Below, piece by piece: positions 1 through 5,721 of a stretch of 17,912 bases of DNA. The stretch comes from Clostridia bacterium. GTDB taxonomy: Bacteria > Bacillota_A > Clostridia > Oscillospirales > CAG-272. The notes beneath the pieces were generated by a model. It did no database searches, was not told where the DNA came from, and saw nothing but the letters and a program-made list of their open reading frames with translations. Made by a program: the position numbers and the translations under genes. Position 1 is the stretch's first letter. Every line of letters begins with the position of its first letter. The stretch lies in contig JAFQUG010000350.1 of assembly GCA_017408625.1 (NCBI GenBank), forward strand, positions 1 through 17,912, read 5' to 3'.

Positions 1-829
1 AAATCACCGTAAACAAAATTGCCCACGCTGTGTACGTGATATTCAAGGCCATGGCTTTGGCTGCGCCGATCTTGCTGATTGATCGGTAATAGAACATATA
101 GGAAAGCGTTGCACAGAGTGCTGCGATTGCAATGATCAACAAAAGGACTCCCTTGCCCCCTGCAAACAATCCGAAGGTCACGTCCCAAGCACCCAACGTC
201 GGCAGGATCAAGCTGCCGTATATCAGTGCCGAGACGGCTTGGCGAATATTCAAGGCATAGTCGCTTTTGATCTCACCATCCTTGAAGCATTTCGCCAGTA
301 TGACCGCCTCAATTCCCCAGCCAAAGGCACACATGAATGCACCCAAGAGCCCGAGCCATACGTTTTCAATCTGCAAGCCGGGGGAATAGCTTATCCCCAG
401 AACGCCCAAAAGCGTCATCGCAAGAAAGATCCATTGATACCACTTGTTCTTTTCCTTGAGAAACAGACAAGCCAAAACAGCCCCTACTGCAGGATAGATC
501 GCACTGGCCACAGCACCTACGGACGGACCCATATAACGCACAGCCATCACGTAGCCCGTCATTCCGATCGGGCCGCCAACGGCAGACGACAGGATCAGCC
601 ACAGCACCGTTTTTTTCTTGCAGACCGCAAGCAAATCTCTCGTTTTGCCACGCACAACGTGATATAGCAGCATATATATTGCCGAAAATGCGTCGTGCAA
701 AAACGTTGCGATGAAGGGTGCCAAAAACGCGACCCTTCCGTCAGAAGTCAGGGGAGACATCTGCAAAGCGATCCCGAGAATGACCGTTTCAAGAGCCCAC
801 GTGACTCCCGCTAAAATGCCTGTCAGCAT
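1..829 (-). CDS. DMT-superfamily (EamA) permease, C-terminus cut by window edge
   Basis: An open frame starts at an ATG (829-827) and reads 276 codons to the left edge with no stop. The product is almost entirely hydrophobic helices, giving about nine membrane segments in view. It has the two-repeat layout of EamA transporters. The first repeat ends in a stretch reading GAVASAIYPAVGAVLACLFL followed by KEKNKWYQW, matching the family's helix-P-helix-acidic/basic loop pattern. A second repeat follows from about residue 155. EamA proteins are usually near 300 residues, so perhaps 20-30 are missing. A GGAG lies 8 nt before the ATG and overlaps the stop codon region of the upstream phosphatase gene, with 11 nt between the genes, so the two are probably co-transcribed and translationally coupled. 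The family exports or imports small metabolites (amino acids, nucleotide sugars and others); the substrate cannot be read from sequence. Confidence 0.85.
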   Translation of the reverse strand, partial: MLTGILAGVTWALETVILGIALQMSPLTSDGRVAFLAPFIATFLHDAFSAIYMLLYHVVRGKTRDLLAVCKKKTVLWLILSSAVGGPIGMTGYVMAVRYMGPSVGAVASAIYPAVGAVLACLFLKEKNKWYQWIFLAMTLLGVLGISYSPGLQIENVWLGLLGAFMCAFGWGIEAVILAKCFKDGEIKSDYALNIRQAVSALIYGSLILPTLGAWDVTFGLFAGGKGVLLLIIAIAALCATLSYMFYYRSISKIGAAKAMALNITYTAWAILFTVI

Positions 830-840
830 ATGACGTCTCC

Positions 841-1557
841 TCAGGGCAAGATTTCGGGAAGATGGGATATGGCGGAAATGACAGTGTTCGCATACGGGAG
901 CAGCTCAGCCTTGGCCTGGCTGTCCGCAGCCAGGCCGACACCCATGATTCCCGCATTTTTCGCAAACGACATATCGGTCAACGTATCTCCTACCATCACG
1001 ACATGCTCTCTATGTAACCCGAACTCCCGACAAAACTCCCATGCGCAATGCGGATTTGGCTTGGTTGGGGTTTGTCCGTCATCGGTATAGATCCGATCAA
1101 ACAGTCCCGCGATGCCCAGCTTCTCTAAGCATTGATGGGTGATGTGCGGGTTATCGGTCGTCACGACGGCAAGCTTGATGCCGTGGTTTTTCAAGCCGGT
1201 CAGCACCTCAACCAGATCGGGACAGGTGGGCATTACATCACCGGCTTCCGCATTTTGCTCATACGCTGCCTCCACACGATCAGTGACGGCGTCTTGTGAC
1301 ACGGATATTCCATGCTTTATCAAAATATCATATACGATCTGTCCCATCTGTTCATACGTGCCTTTGCAGAGGACACCGTTGGTTTGGGTTTTTCCGTCGA
1401 ACACCCCAAAGGCGGTCAGTATTTCCGATATATCCACCCGCTCAGCACCGATCTGGTGCAAAAACTCTTTTATGGCGACAACAGAGACCTTGACCCAAAA
1501 AGCATCAAAGTCCAGTAGTGTTCCGTCTTTATCAAAAATAATACCTTCTGTGATCAT
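841..1557 (-). CDS. HAD-superfamily phosphatase (phosphoglycolate phosphatase-like)
   Basis: This 238-residue protein has all four HAD motifs. Motif I is DKDGTLLD with nucleophile Asp9 and acid/base Asp11, motif II is VVTTDN around Thr133/Thr134, motif III is Lys166 in TKPNPH, and motif IV is VGDTLTD with Asp191 and Asp195. The roughly 100 residues between motifs I and II form a helical C1 cap, as in phosphoglycolate phosphatase and beta-phosphoglucomutase relatives, and the length is usual for that group. The expected reaction is Mg2+-dependent hydrolysis of a small phosphomonoester in the cytoplasm; the substrate is not predictable. The start is an ATG at 1557 with a GGAGATG-like site about 10 nt upstream. 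The gene stands first in a two-gene minus-strand unit with the EamA permease, and a consensus promoter lies about 80 nt upstream. A house-cleaning or metabolite-repair role is possible. Confidence 0.9.
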   Translation of the reverse strand: MITEGIIFDKDGTLLDFDAFWVKVSVVAIKEFLHQIGAERVDISEILTAFGVFDGKTQTNGVLCKGTYEQMGQIVYDILIKHGISVSQDAVTDRVEAAYEQNAEAGDVMPTCPDLVEVLTGLKNHGIKLAVVTTDNPHITHQCLEKLGIAGLFDRIYTDDGQTPTKPNPHCAWEFCREFGLHREHVVMVGDTLTDMSFAKNAGIMGVGLAADSQAKAELLPYANTVISAISHLPEILP

Positions 1558-1642
1558 ACAAGACCATCTCCGTGTTTGATTAAAATGTGTGAAGGGTTAG
1601 GGAATTTCTGCCCGTCAAAACCGGGTTGGTCCGGCCAGTCCG

Positions 1643-1671
1643 ATTATAGCACAAATGTTGTATTTTGTCAA
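1643..1671 (-). promoter_or_regulatory. Consensus sigma-A promoter for phosphatase-permease unit
   Basis: Read on the minus strand, TTGACA (1671-1666) is followed by a 17-nt spacer and TATAAT (1648-1643). The spacer ends in TGC, an extended -10. Both hexamers are perfect consensus. The expected start of transcription near 1636 gives a leader of about 78 nt before the phosphatase ATG. Confidence 0.85.
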
Positions 1672-1831
1672 TCCGATTTCCCATCCTGCAGGCTTGGCTG
1701 AATGGGTTGGTTATAGCGCAGCTCGAAGATCGGAAAGCGACTTGTGCATCCAGACACCTTCGGGCGAAGGGCGAGATTTTCGTGTGCTTGGATTTTGTTG
1801 CACGTTTGCACTTTGTGTCGAGCCTTCGCTC

Positions 1832-1860
1832 TTGACATTTTCTGCTTCGGGTGTTATAAT
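1832..1860 (+). promoter_or_regulatory. Consensus sigma-A promoter for lipoprotein pair
   Basis: TTGACA (1832-1837), 17-nt spacer, TATAAT (1855-1860), with TG one base before the -10 box (extended -10). Both hexamers are perfect. Transcription should begin near 1867, about 40 nt before the first lipoprotein ATG. Confidence 0.88.
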
Positions 1861-1906
1861 AATTCTAAATAGACGTGTATCTGTATACGGAAACGGAGGT
1901 CTTTTT

Positions 1907-2323
1907 ATGAAGCGAGTTTTATTGGCCCTGGTTGTGCTTGTGCTGTGCATCTCAATGCTTGCGTCCTGCGACGGCATTAAGGAGCAGCAATCGATCAGCA
2001 AGCTGGATGAGCTTGAAGAGCAGCTGGAGCAGAAGGGCTATGAATGCTCGCGCATGATGGACACGGGAGTCAATTCCTATGCCGAATCGCTCGTGGCCGA
2101 CTCGGGTCTCTTGCTCAAGGGAAAGATCACCGGTATGATGGAGTACGTTTACGAGGATGAGTCGACCGGCAAGCACATGCTTGGCATCGTGGTGGGCACG
2201 ACGCATAAAGCGGATGCCCTGGCAATAGGCGAGATCTACGTCGATAGCCTGGAGGCTATCGCTCCCGATATTGACTACACGGCACATCAATATTACGTAC
2301 AGATCGAATACACGCTCAGTTAA
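1907..2323 (+). CDS. Small secreted lipoprotein of unknown function, paralog A
   Basis: A 138-residue protein begins with Lys-Arg, a 15-residue hydrophobic stretch and a lipobox LASC with Cys21 as the lipidation site. It should be exported by Sec, lipidated by Lgt and cut by signal peptidase II, leaving the mature part on the outer face of the membrane. The mature region is acidic, opens with a short charged helix (SKLDELEEQLEQ) and contains GLLLKGKITG near the middle. The frame is open further upstream to 1655, but the ATG at 1907 is chosen because GGAGG sits 7 nt before it, the signal peptide starts exactly there, and a consensus promoter lies at 1832-1860. The downstream gene is a paralog with the same lipobox position and a matching LKGxITG core. 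I do not recognise the family and assign no function. Confidence 0.88.
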   Translation: MKRVLLALVVLVLCISMLASCDGIKEQQSISKLDELEEQLEQKGYECSRMMDTGVNSYAESLVADSGLLLKGKITGMMEYVYEDESTGKHMLGIVVGTTHKADALAIGEIYVDSLEAIAPDIDYTAHQYYVQIEYTLS

Positions 2324-2328
2324 CATAA

Positions 2329-2348
2329 AGGAGAAAGAAGGAGAAAGA
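2329..2348 (+). repeat. Tandemly duplicated ribosome binding site
   Basis: The 10-nt unit AGGAGAAAGA occurs twice in direct succession (2329-2338 and 2339-2348). The second GGAG is 7 nt before the ATG of the downstream lipoprotein and is the one that should act in initiation. The first is 17 nt away, too far for normal use, but may add a standby site. Confidence 0.8.
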
Positions 2349-2350
2349 AC

Positions 2351-2800
2351 ATGAAAAGAATTTTGATGGCGGCACTGATTTGTGTGCTTTGCATGACCTG
2401 CCTTGTGTCTTGCGATGCTATGGTGCAGGAGATCGGTAAGACTGTTTCTGTCCAGGCTCTGGACAAGGTGGAAGAGGAGCTGCGCGCAGAAAATGCGTTT
2501 GATACGCTGGAGCGCGACAACCAGGAGTATATTGCGGACATTCTTGATACTCTTGCAGAAGAGGGATATGAGCTTAAGGGCGAGATTACCGGCGTGCTGG
2601 CCGGAAGCACCAAGAATATGGAAACCGGTCATTGGGCAGAGCAGCTCATGATTGGTTTGTCCGCAACCGAGGACGTGGATACGCTGATCGAGTATTTTGA
2701 GGAGGAGCTTGCGCTGCAGCTGGAAGAGGGCAAGGCCGTAATCATTGACGGAGGCTGGATCGTCAGCGTGACTGTTTCTTCGGTTCAGATCGAAGAATAA
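2351..2800 (+). CDS. Small secreted lipoprotein of unknown function, paralog B
   Basis: A 149-residue protein with the same architecture as its upstream neighbour: MKR start, hydrophobic core, lipobox LVSC with Cys21 as the lipidated residue, then an acidic helical region. Shared features include VLC at residues 12-14, the SCD after the cleavage point, and GYELKGEITG, which aligns with GLLLKGKITG of paralog A. Elsewhere the two have diverged widely, so the duplication is probably old. The ATG at 2351 has GGAG 7 nt upstream. The gene is 27 nt behind paralog A, shares its promoter, and is followed directly by a terminator, so the two form a closed two-gene operon. The mature protein should be anchored on the outer membrane face. 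Function unknown. Confidence 0.9.
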   Translation: MKRILMAALICVLCMTCLVSCDAMVQEIGKTVSVQALDKVEEELRAENAFDTLERDNQEYIADILDTLAEEGYELKGEITGVLAGSTKNMETGHWAEQLMIGLSATEDVDTLIEYFEEELALQLEEGKAVIIDGGWIVSVTVSSVQIEE

Positions 2801-2806
2801 TTATGA

Positions 2807-2860
2807 TACGTGCCAAGGGACGACGTTTGGATGATGGGTCTGCCTTGGCACGTACTTTTT
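2807..2860 (+). terminator. Rho-independent terminator after lipoprotein pair
   Basis: A perfect 12-bp stem pairs 2807-2818 (TACGTGCCAAGG) with 2843-2854 (CCTTGGCACGTA), closing a 24-nt loop. CTTTTT follows directly. The next promoter's -35 box begins only 7 nt after the T run. Confidence 0.85.
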
Positions 2861-2866
2861 CGTGTG

Positions 2867-2895
2867 TTGACAAATCGCGCGTTTTGTAGTATGAT
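2867..2895 (+). promoter_or_regulatory. Sigma-A promoter for CvpA-like gene
   Basis: TTGACA (2867-2872), 17-nt spacer, TATGAT (2890-2895; one mismatch to consensus). The expected start near 2902 gives a leader of about 42 nt before the ATG at 2944. Confidence 0.82.
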
Positions 2896-2943
2896 AGAGG
2901 GAGAAGCACCCCTTTTGAAGAATGATTGGAAAGGAGATCACGT

Positions 2944-4551
2944 ATGAACGTTGGACAAATCATTTCGATCGCCGTTACTGTTTTACTGGTCGTTTTGGGA
3001 CTGATCTTTGTGCTGCGAGGCCTGCGCAGAGGATGGGTCAAGGCACTGATGACTACGGGCAACCTGGTGCTCAGTGCGTTTTTGGCCTGTTTTTTATCCA
3101 GAGATTTTACCACTATTTCACGTGATTACGTATATCCGCTATTCCTTTGGTTTACGGGCTTGTTTGGCCTTTCCTTGGAGGAGCGGCTGGCAGATTTCGA
3201 GGAGATCCTTGCGCTGATGCCGTTGTTTGTCGGCGTCATCATCACGCCGCTTTTGTTCCTTGTCTTTTTTGCCATATTCCGCGCTATCATTGGCTTTGTG
3301 CTGATGTTTTTCCACAGATCCAAAAAGAAAACGGTCAACGAGGAGGGCGAAACGGTCAGAGTCAAGCGTCACGTGTCTTTGGTGTCGCGCCTGATCGGCG
3401 GTGCGATCGGGATGCTCAACGCTGCTTTGCTGCTGGCTATCCTGCTGCTGCCCGTCAGCGGCTATACCAATCTGATCTGCAACGTGCGCGACGCGTATTT
3501 TGAAAGCCTTGCCACATCCGAGTACTCCCGCGAGGGCACAACGCCGCACGAGATCGTGTACTTTGCCGTGCAGGATTACGTAGATCCGATAACGGAAAAT
3601 TGGTTCATCAAGGCATCGTACGGTACGCTGGGGCGTCCGATGTTTACCCATATGACCAAAACGGTGTATCATGAAAGTGAGCTTGGCCTTGAAAACGAAG
3701 CAATCGTGGCCACCAAGTTGATCAAGGAGACCGTAGATTTTACATCTGCCGACTTTAAGGGGATGACGGCGCAGCGCGTGGAAAAGCTGCACACCATTGT
3801 GGATACGCTGGGTGACTCTGTGCTGATGCCCGAGCTGATGGCATCGCTGATCTCTGAGCTTTGCGATAACTGGGCCAACGGAGAGGCACTGTACGGCATT
3901 GACCGCCCGGCCCTTGGTGAGCTGTTGGATCCTACCTTTGACGTACTGCTGGATCTTTTGGCGACCCTGGACAGACATACTCTGGTAGCCGATCTTGAAA
4001 CACTGACGGATATTCTCGATATGCTGGTCGAACACAAGATCTTTGAGAATCTCGGTGACTCCAACAAGCTCATGGATATTTTGAGTAAAAATTCCGATCT
4101 GATCGGCGATCTGAGAAAGACCTTTGAGAAAAACGAGCATCTGGCACCCATGTCCGAGGAGATCAAGCGTCTTTGCGTGCGCGCTGTGACGCAGTCTTTG
4201 GATATGGAGAATCTGGAGCTGACGGGGAAGCTGACCGACTCGATCAATAGCTATAAGGATCAGCCCGAGCAGCTGGGACAGGAGCTTGGAATTATCGTAA
4301 GGGATTTCCTTGAAGAGCAGAACATTTCCGCAACTGTGAGTAATGAGCTGACCGAGGAAATGGCGCATGCCATTAGCCGGGAATTTGCGGGACAGGATCA
4401 GGTGACCGAGGAAGAGGTAATCGATTTTGTTCTCAATTACGCATCCGGTAATCTTGCTGACGAAAACGGCAACATAGATCTGGACGGAGACGGCATTCCG
4501 GACGGCAACGTGGACGACGCCATTTCGGGCGGAGCGGATTTTTCGCATTGA
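2944..4551 (+). CDS. CvpA-like membrane protein with large C-terminal domain and calcium-loop-like tail
   Basis: A 535-residue protein. Residues 1-175 hold four membrane segments (about 5-25, 33-52, 92-122, 145-170) in the arrangement of CvpA/colicin V production proteins, including the basic GLRRGWVKAL loop after segment 1 and RLIGGAIGMLNAALLL at segment 4. CvpA proteins are usually 160-230 residues; here about 360 extra residues follow, mainly amphipathic helices, ending in a D-rich tail. Asp512, Asp514, Asp516 and Asp520 sit in DLDGDGIPD, the pattern of EF-hand-like or thrombospondin-type-3 calcium loops. Basic residues cluster in the loops after segments 1 and 3, so the positive-inside rule puts the C-terminal domain outside the cell, which suits calcium binding. 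The start is the ATG at 2944, with AAGGAG 7 nt upstream; an in-frame TTG at 2926 precedes this site and is rejected. Monocistronic, with its own promoter and terminator. Function is not known; an envelope role is inferred. Confidence 0.8.
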   Translation: MNVGQIISIAVTVLLVVLGLIFVLRGLRRGWVKALMTTGNLVLSAFLACFLSRDFTTISRDYVYPLFLWFTGLFGLSLEERLADFEEILALMPLFVGVIITPLLFLVFFAIFRAIIGFVLMFFHRSKKKTVNEEGETVRVKRHVSLVSRLIGGAIGMLNAALLLAILLLPVSGYTNLICNVRDAYFESLATSEYSREGTTPHEIVYFAVQDYVDPITENWFIKASYGTLGRPMFTHMTKTVYHESELGLENEAIVATKLIKETVDFTSADFKGMTAQRVEKLHTIVDTLGDSVLMPELMASLISELCDNWANGEALYGIDRPALGELLDPTFDVLLDLLATLDRHTLVADLETLTDILDMLVEHKIFENLGDSNKLMDILSKNSDLIGDLRKTFEKNEHLAPMSEEIKRLCVRAVTQSLDMENLELTGKLTDSINSYKDQPEQLGQELGIIVRDFLEEQNISATVSNELTEEMAHAISREFAGQDQVTEEEVIDFVLNYASGNLADENGNIDLDGDGIPDGNVDDAISGGADFSH

Positions 4552-4577
4552 TCTTATTTCTGAATTTATAATCAGCC

Positions 4578-4610
4578 AAGGCGGCTTGCTTGGAAGCAGG
4601 TCGCCTTTTC
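4578..4610 (+). terminator. Rho-independent terminator after CvpA-like gene
   Basis: The left arm 4578-4591 (AAGGCGGCTTGCTT) pairs with 4594-4607 (AAGCAGGTCGCCTT). There are two G-T wobbles, and the tip must open to a loop of about six bases. A short T run (4606-4609) follows. The T tract is short, so termination may be partial and allow some read-through into the next gene. Confidence 0.7.
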
Positions 4611-4656
4611 ATATTCTCCCTTTGTCTTGAATAAAACAATACAAAGGGGGGATTTT

Positions 4657-5271
4657 ATGCAAATCAAGCAAGTGACAAAGCACGTCAACGTTATTGAAAG
4701 CGGGGCGGTCGTGCTGCGCGCCCGCGCCACGTACGTGGCGGTCGTGGGGGTGGGGTATGAAAAATTCAACGACTGCTATCAAAAGGCGGCCGAGGCCTAT
4801 CTTTCCTGGGCGCAGAATAAGCAGGGAAAGCTATTGCGTGAGGAGTACGCAGCGAGAAAAACGGATCGCATCTTCGGTTTTCGACCTATGCTGTGCCATA
4901 TGGATGTGCGCGTGGTATGGCAGCAAGAGAGATTCTGGTCTGTGGTGGTGGACAGCGTCAGAGACAGCGGTGTCAACGGAGAATACCCTGTTTGCCATCG
5001 CAGTGCGGACGTTTGGGATATGCAGCGCGGAGTGATCATTCCCATCAAGCATTTTCTGACGCACATACCTGCGTTGCGCGGTCAGCGCGTGGGCGGAAAA
5101 CGCCCGGAGGGGCTTTGGTTGGATGAGAGCGGTGTTGTGCTGTATCACAATGCTGCAAGCGACGGATACGTCGAATTTCACACGGGAATGCACGTGGACT
5201 TTGTGCCCAAAAGAGGCGGCGCGATGCAGGATTTTGTGCCTGTACTTGCAGATTTCATAAAAAAAGCATAA
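4657..5271 (+). CDS. Uncharacterised 204-residue protein, possibly DUF3298-like
   Basis: No signal peptide or membrane segment is visible, so the protein should be cytoplasmic. The N-terminal third is VTKHVNVIESGAVVLRARA followed by a tyrosine-rich helix. The middle (residues 85-135) has alternating strands reading VRVVWQQERFWSVVVDS, then VWDMQRGVIIPIKHFL. That order, an aromatic strand followed by a 'd...G..i.l..' turn, resembles the DUF3298 fold found in the C-terminal part of RsiV-type proteins, but without the usual membrane anchor; this is a weak similarity judged by eye. The C-terminal part has GLWLDESGVVLYHN and a glycine-rich end. The start is the ATG at 4657, preceded by AAAGGGGGG; an in-frame TTG at 4627 lacks a ribosome site. 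No clear promoter lies between the preceding terminator and this gene, and no clear terminator separates it from the ntp operon promoter. Confidence 0.8.
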   Translation: MQIKQVTKHVNVIESGAVVLRARATYVAVVGVGYEKFNDCYQKAAEAYLSWAQNKQGKLLREEYAARKTDRIFGFRPMLCHMDVRVVWQQERFWSVVVDSVRDSGVNGEYPVCHRSADVWDMQRGVIIPIKHFLTHIPALRGQRVGGKRPEGLWLDESGVVLYHNAASDGYVEFHTGMHVDFVPKRGGAMQDFVPVLADFIKKA

Positions 5272-5318
5272 TAAGCCGCAAGTTTGCGCCACAGTCGGAG
5301 AAAAATAATGAAAATCTC

Positions 5319-5347
5319 TTGCAATTATAATTAATTTATGGTATTAT
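5319..5347 (+). promoter_or_regulatory. Sigma-A promoter of the V-type ATPase operon
   Basis: TTGCAA (5319-5324), 17-nt spacer, TATTAT (5342-5347), set in a notably A+T-rich stretch that could act as an UP-like or flexible region. Transcription should begin near 5354, about 45 nt before ntpF. Confidence 0.75.
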
Positions 5348-5400
5348 ATTAATTAAAGCGGCTAAGTCTTGAAATCAAACAAAAAAGGACGGTGAAACCA

Positions 5401-5721
5401 TTGTCTAAAGAGACGATGAACAGGATCGCACAGGTTGAAGAGCAGGCGGCACAGATCATTGCTGCAGCCCGGGAGCGCGCACGTGCACTGTACAGCGAGA
5501 CCGAGCAGAAGAGCAAAGAGGACCGTGAGAAGGTGGAAGCAGAGACCGAGCTTCGCTTGCGTCGCTTGCTGGATGAGATGCAGCAGCGCAGCCAAGAGAT
5601 CTTGGAAAGAAGCGGAGAAAGCGCAAAAAAGAGCGCGGATGATATGAATAAAATGGCTGAATTCTATATGGAAGAGGCTGTAAAGGCAGTTGTTTGGGGG
5701 ATTGTGGAGCAATGTCAGTAA
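5401..5721 (+). CDS. ntpF: V-type ATPase peripheral-stalk coiled-coil subunit (G/H type)
   Basis: This 106-residue protein is almost wholly charged helix: Ala/Glu/Arg/Lys-rich heptads run from about residue 5 to 90, with no membrane segment. Subunit G/H of bacterial and archaeal V/A-type ATPases (NtpF, AhaH) looks like this and forms the right-handed coiled-coil peripheral stalk with subunit E. Sequence alone is low in information for coiled coils; the identification rests mainly on its position as first gene, directly before ntpI, as in the Enterococcus hirae ntp operon. The start is uncertain. TTG 5401 has AAGGA 11 nt upstream and gives an MSKET-like N-terminus; GTG 5392 is only 2 nt from that site, and ATG 5416 has no good site. 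The 3' end overlaps ntpI by 10 nt, which suggests translational coupling. Confidence 0.8.
   Translation: MSKETMNRIAQVEEQAAQIIAAARERARALYSETEQKSKEDREKVEAETELRLRRLLDEMQQRSQEILERSGESAKKSADDMNKMAEFYMEEAVKAVVWGIVEQCQ

Larger units (their letters stand above)
1558..1906. other. Divergent intergenic region, 349 nt, with two back-to-back promoters
   Basis: No gene is visible here. It holds the minus-strand promoter (1643-1671) and the plus-strand promoter (1832-1860), with about 160 nt between their -35 boxes. Inside that spacer a small inverted repeat, CCTTC-GGGC-GAAGG at 1757-1770, is followed by a broken T-rich stretch; it is too weak to call a terminator. No operator repeat or riboswitch was recognised. 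Confidence 0.6.

Noticed and set aside
1728..1740. Sequence resembling an Illumina adapter start (AGATCGGAAAGC)
   Set aside because: It differs from the adapter (AGATCGGAAGAGC) within 13 bases and no further adapter sequence follows, so contamination is not supported.
1757..1770. CCTTC/GAAGG hairpin as a terminator
   Set aside because: The stem is only 5 bp and is not followed by a continuous T run; there is no upstream plus-strand gene to terminate.
1655..1906. 84-codon upstream extension of the first lipoprotein
   Set aside because: It would run through two promoters and bury the signal peptide; the ATG at 1907 has a good ribosome site and a correct N-terminus.
3139..4548. Minus-strand open frame of 469 codons opposite the CvpA-like gene
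   Set aside because: It has no ribosome site, its product is rich in His/Gln/Arg without recognisable domains, and it is a complement artefact of codon bias in the real gene.
4567..4572. TATAAT as -10 box for the 204-residue gene
   Set aside because: No -35 element lies at 16-18 nt, the nearest TTGATC gives a 13-nt spacer, and the transcript would run straight into the terminator at 4578.
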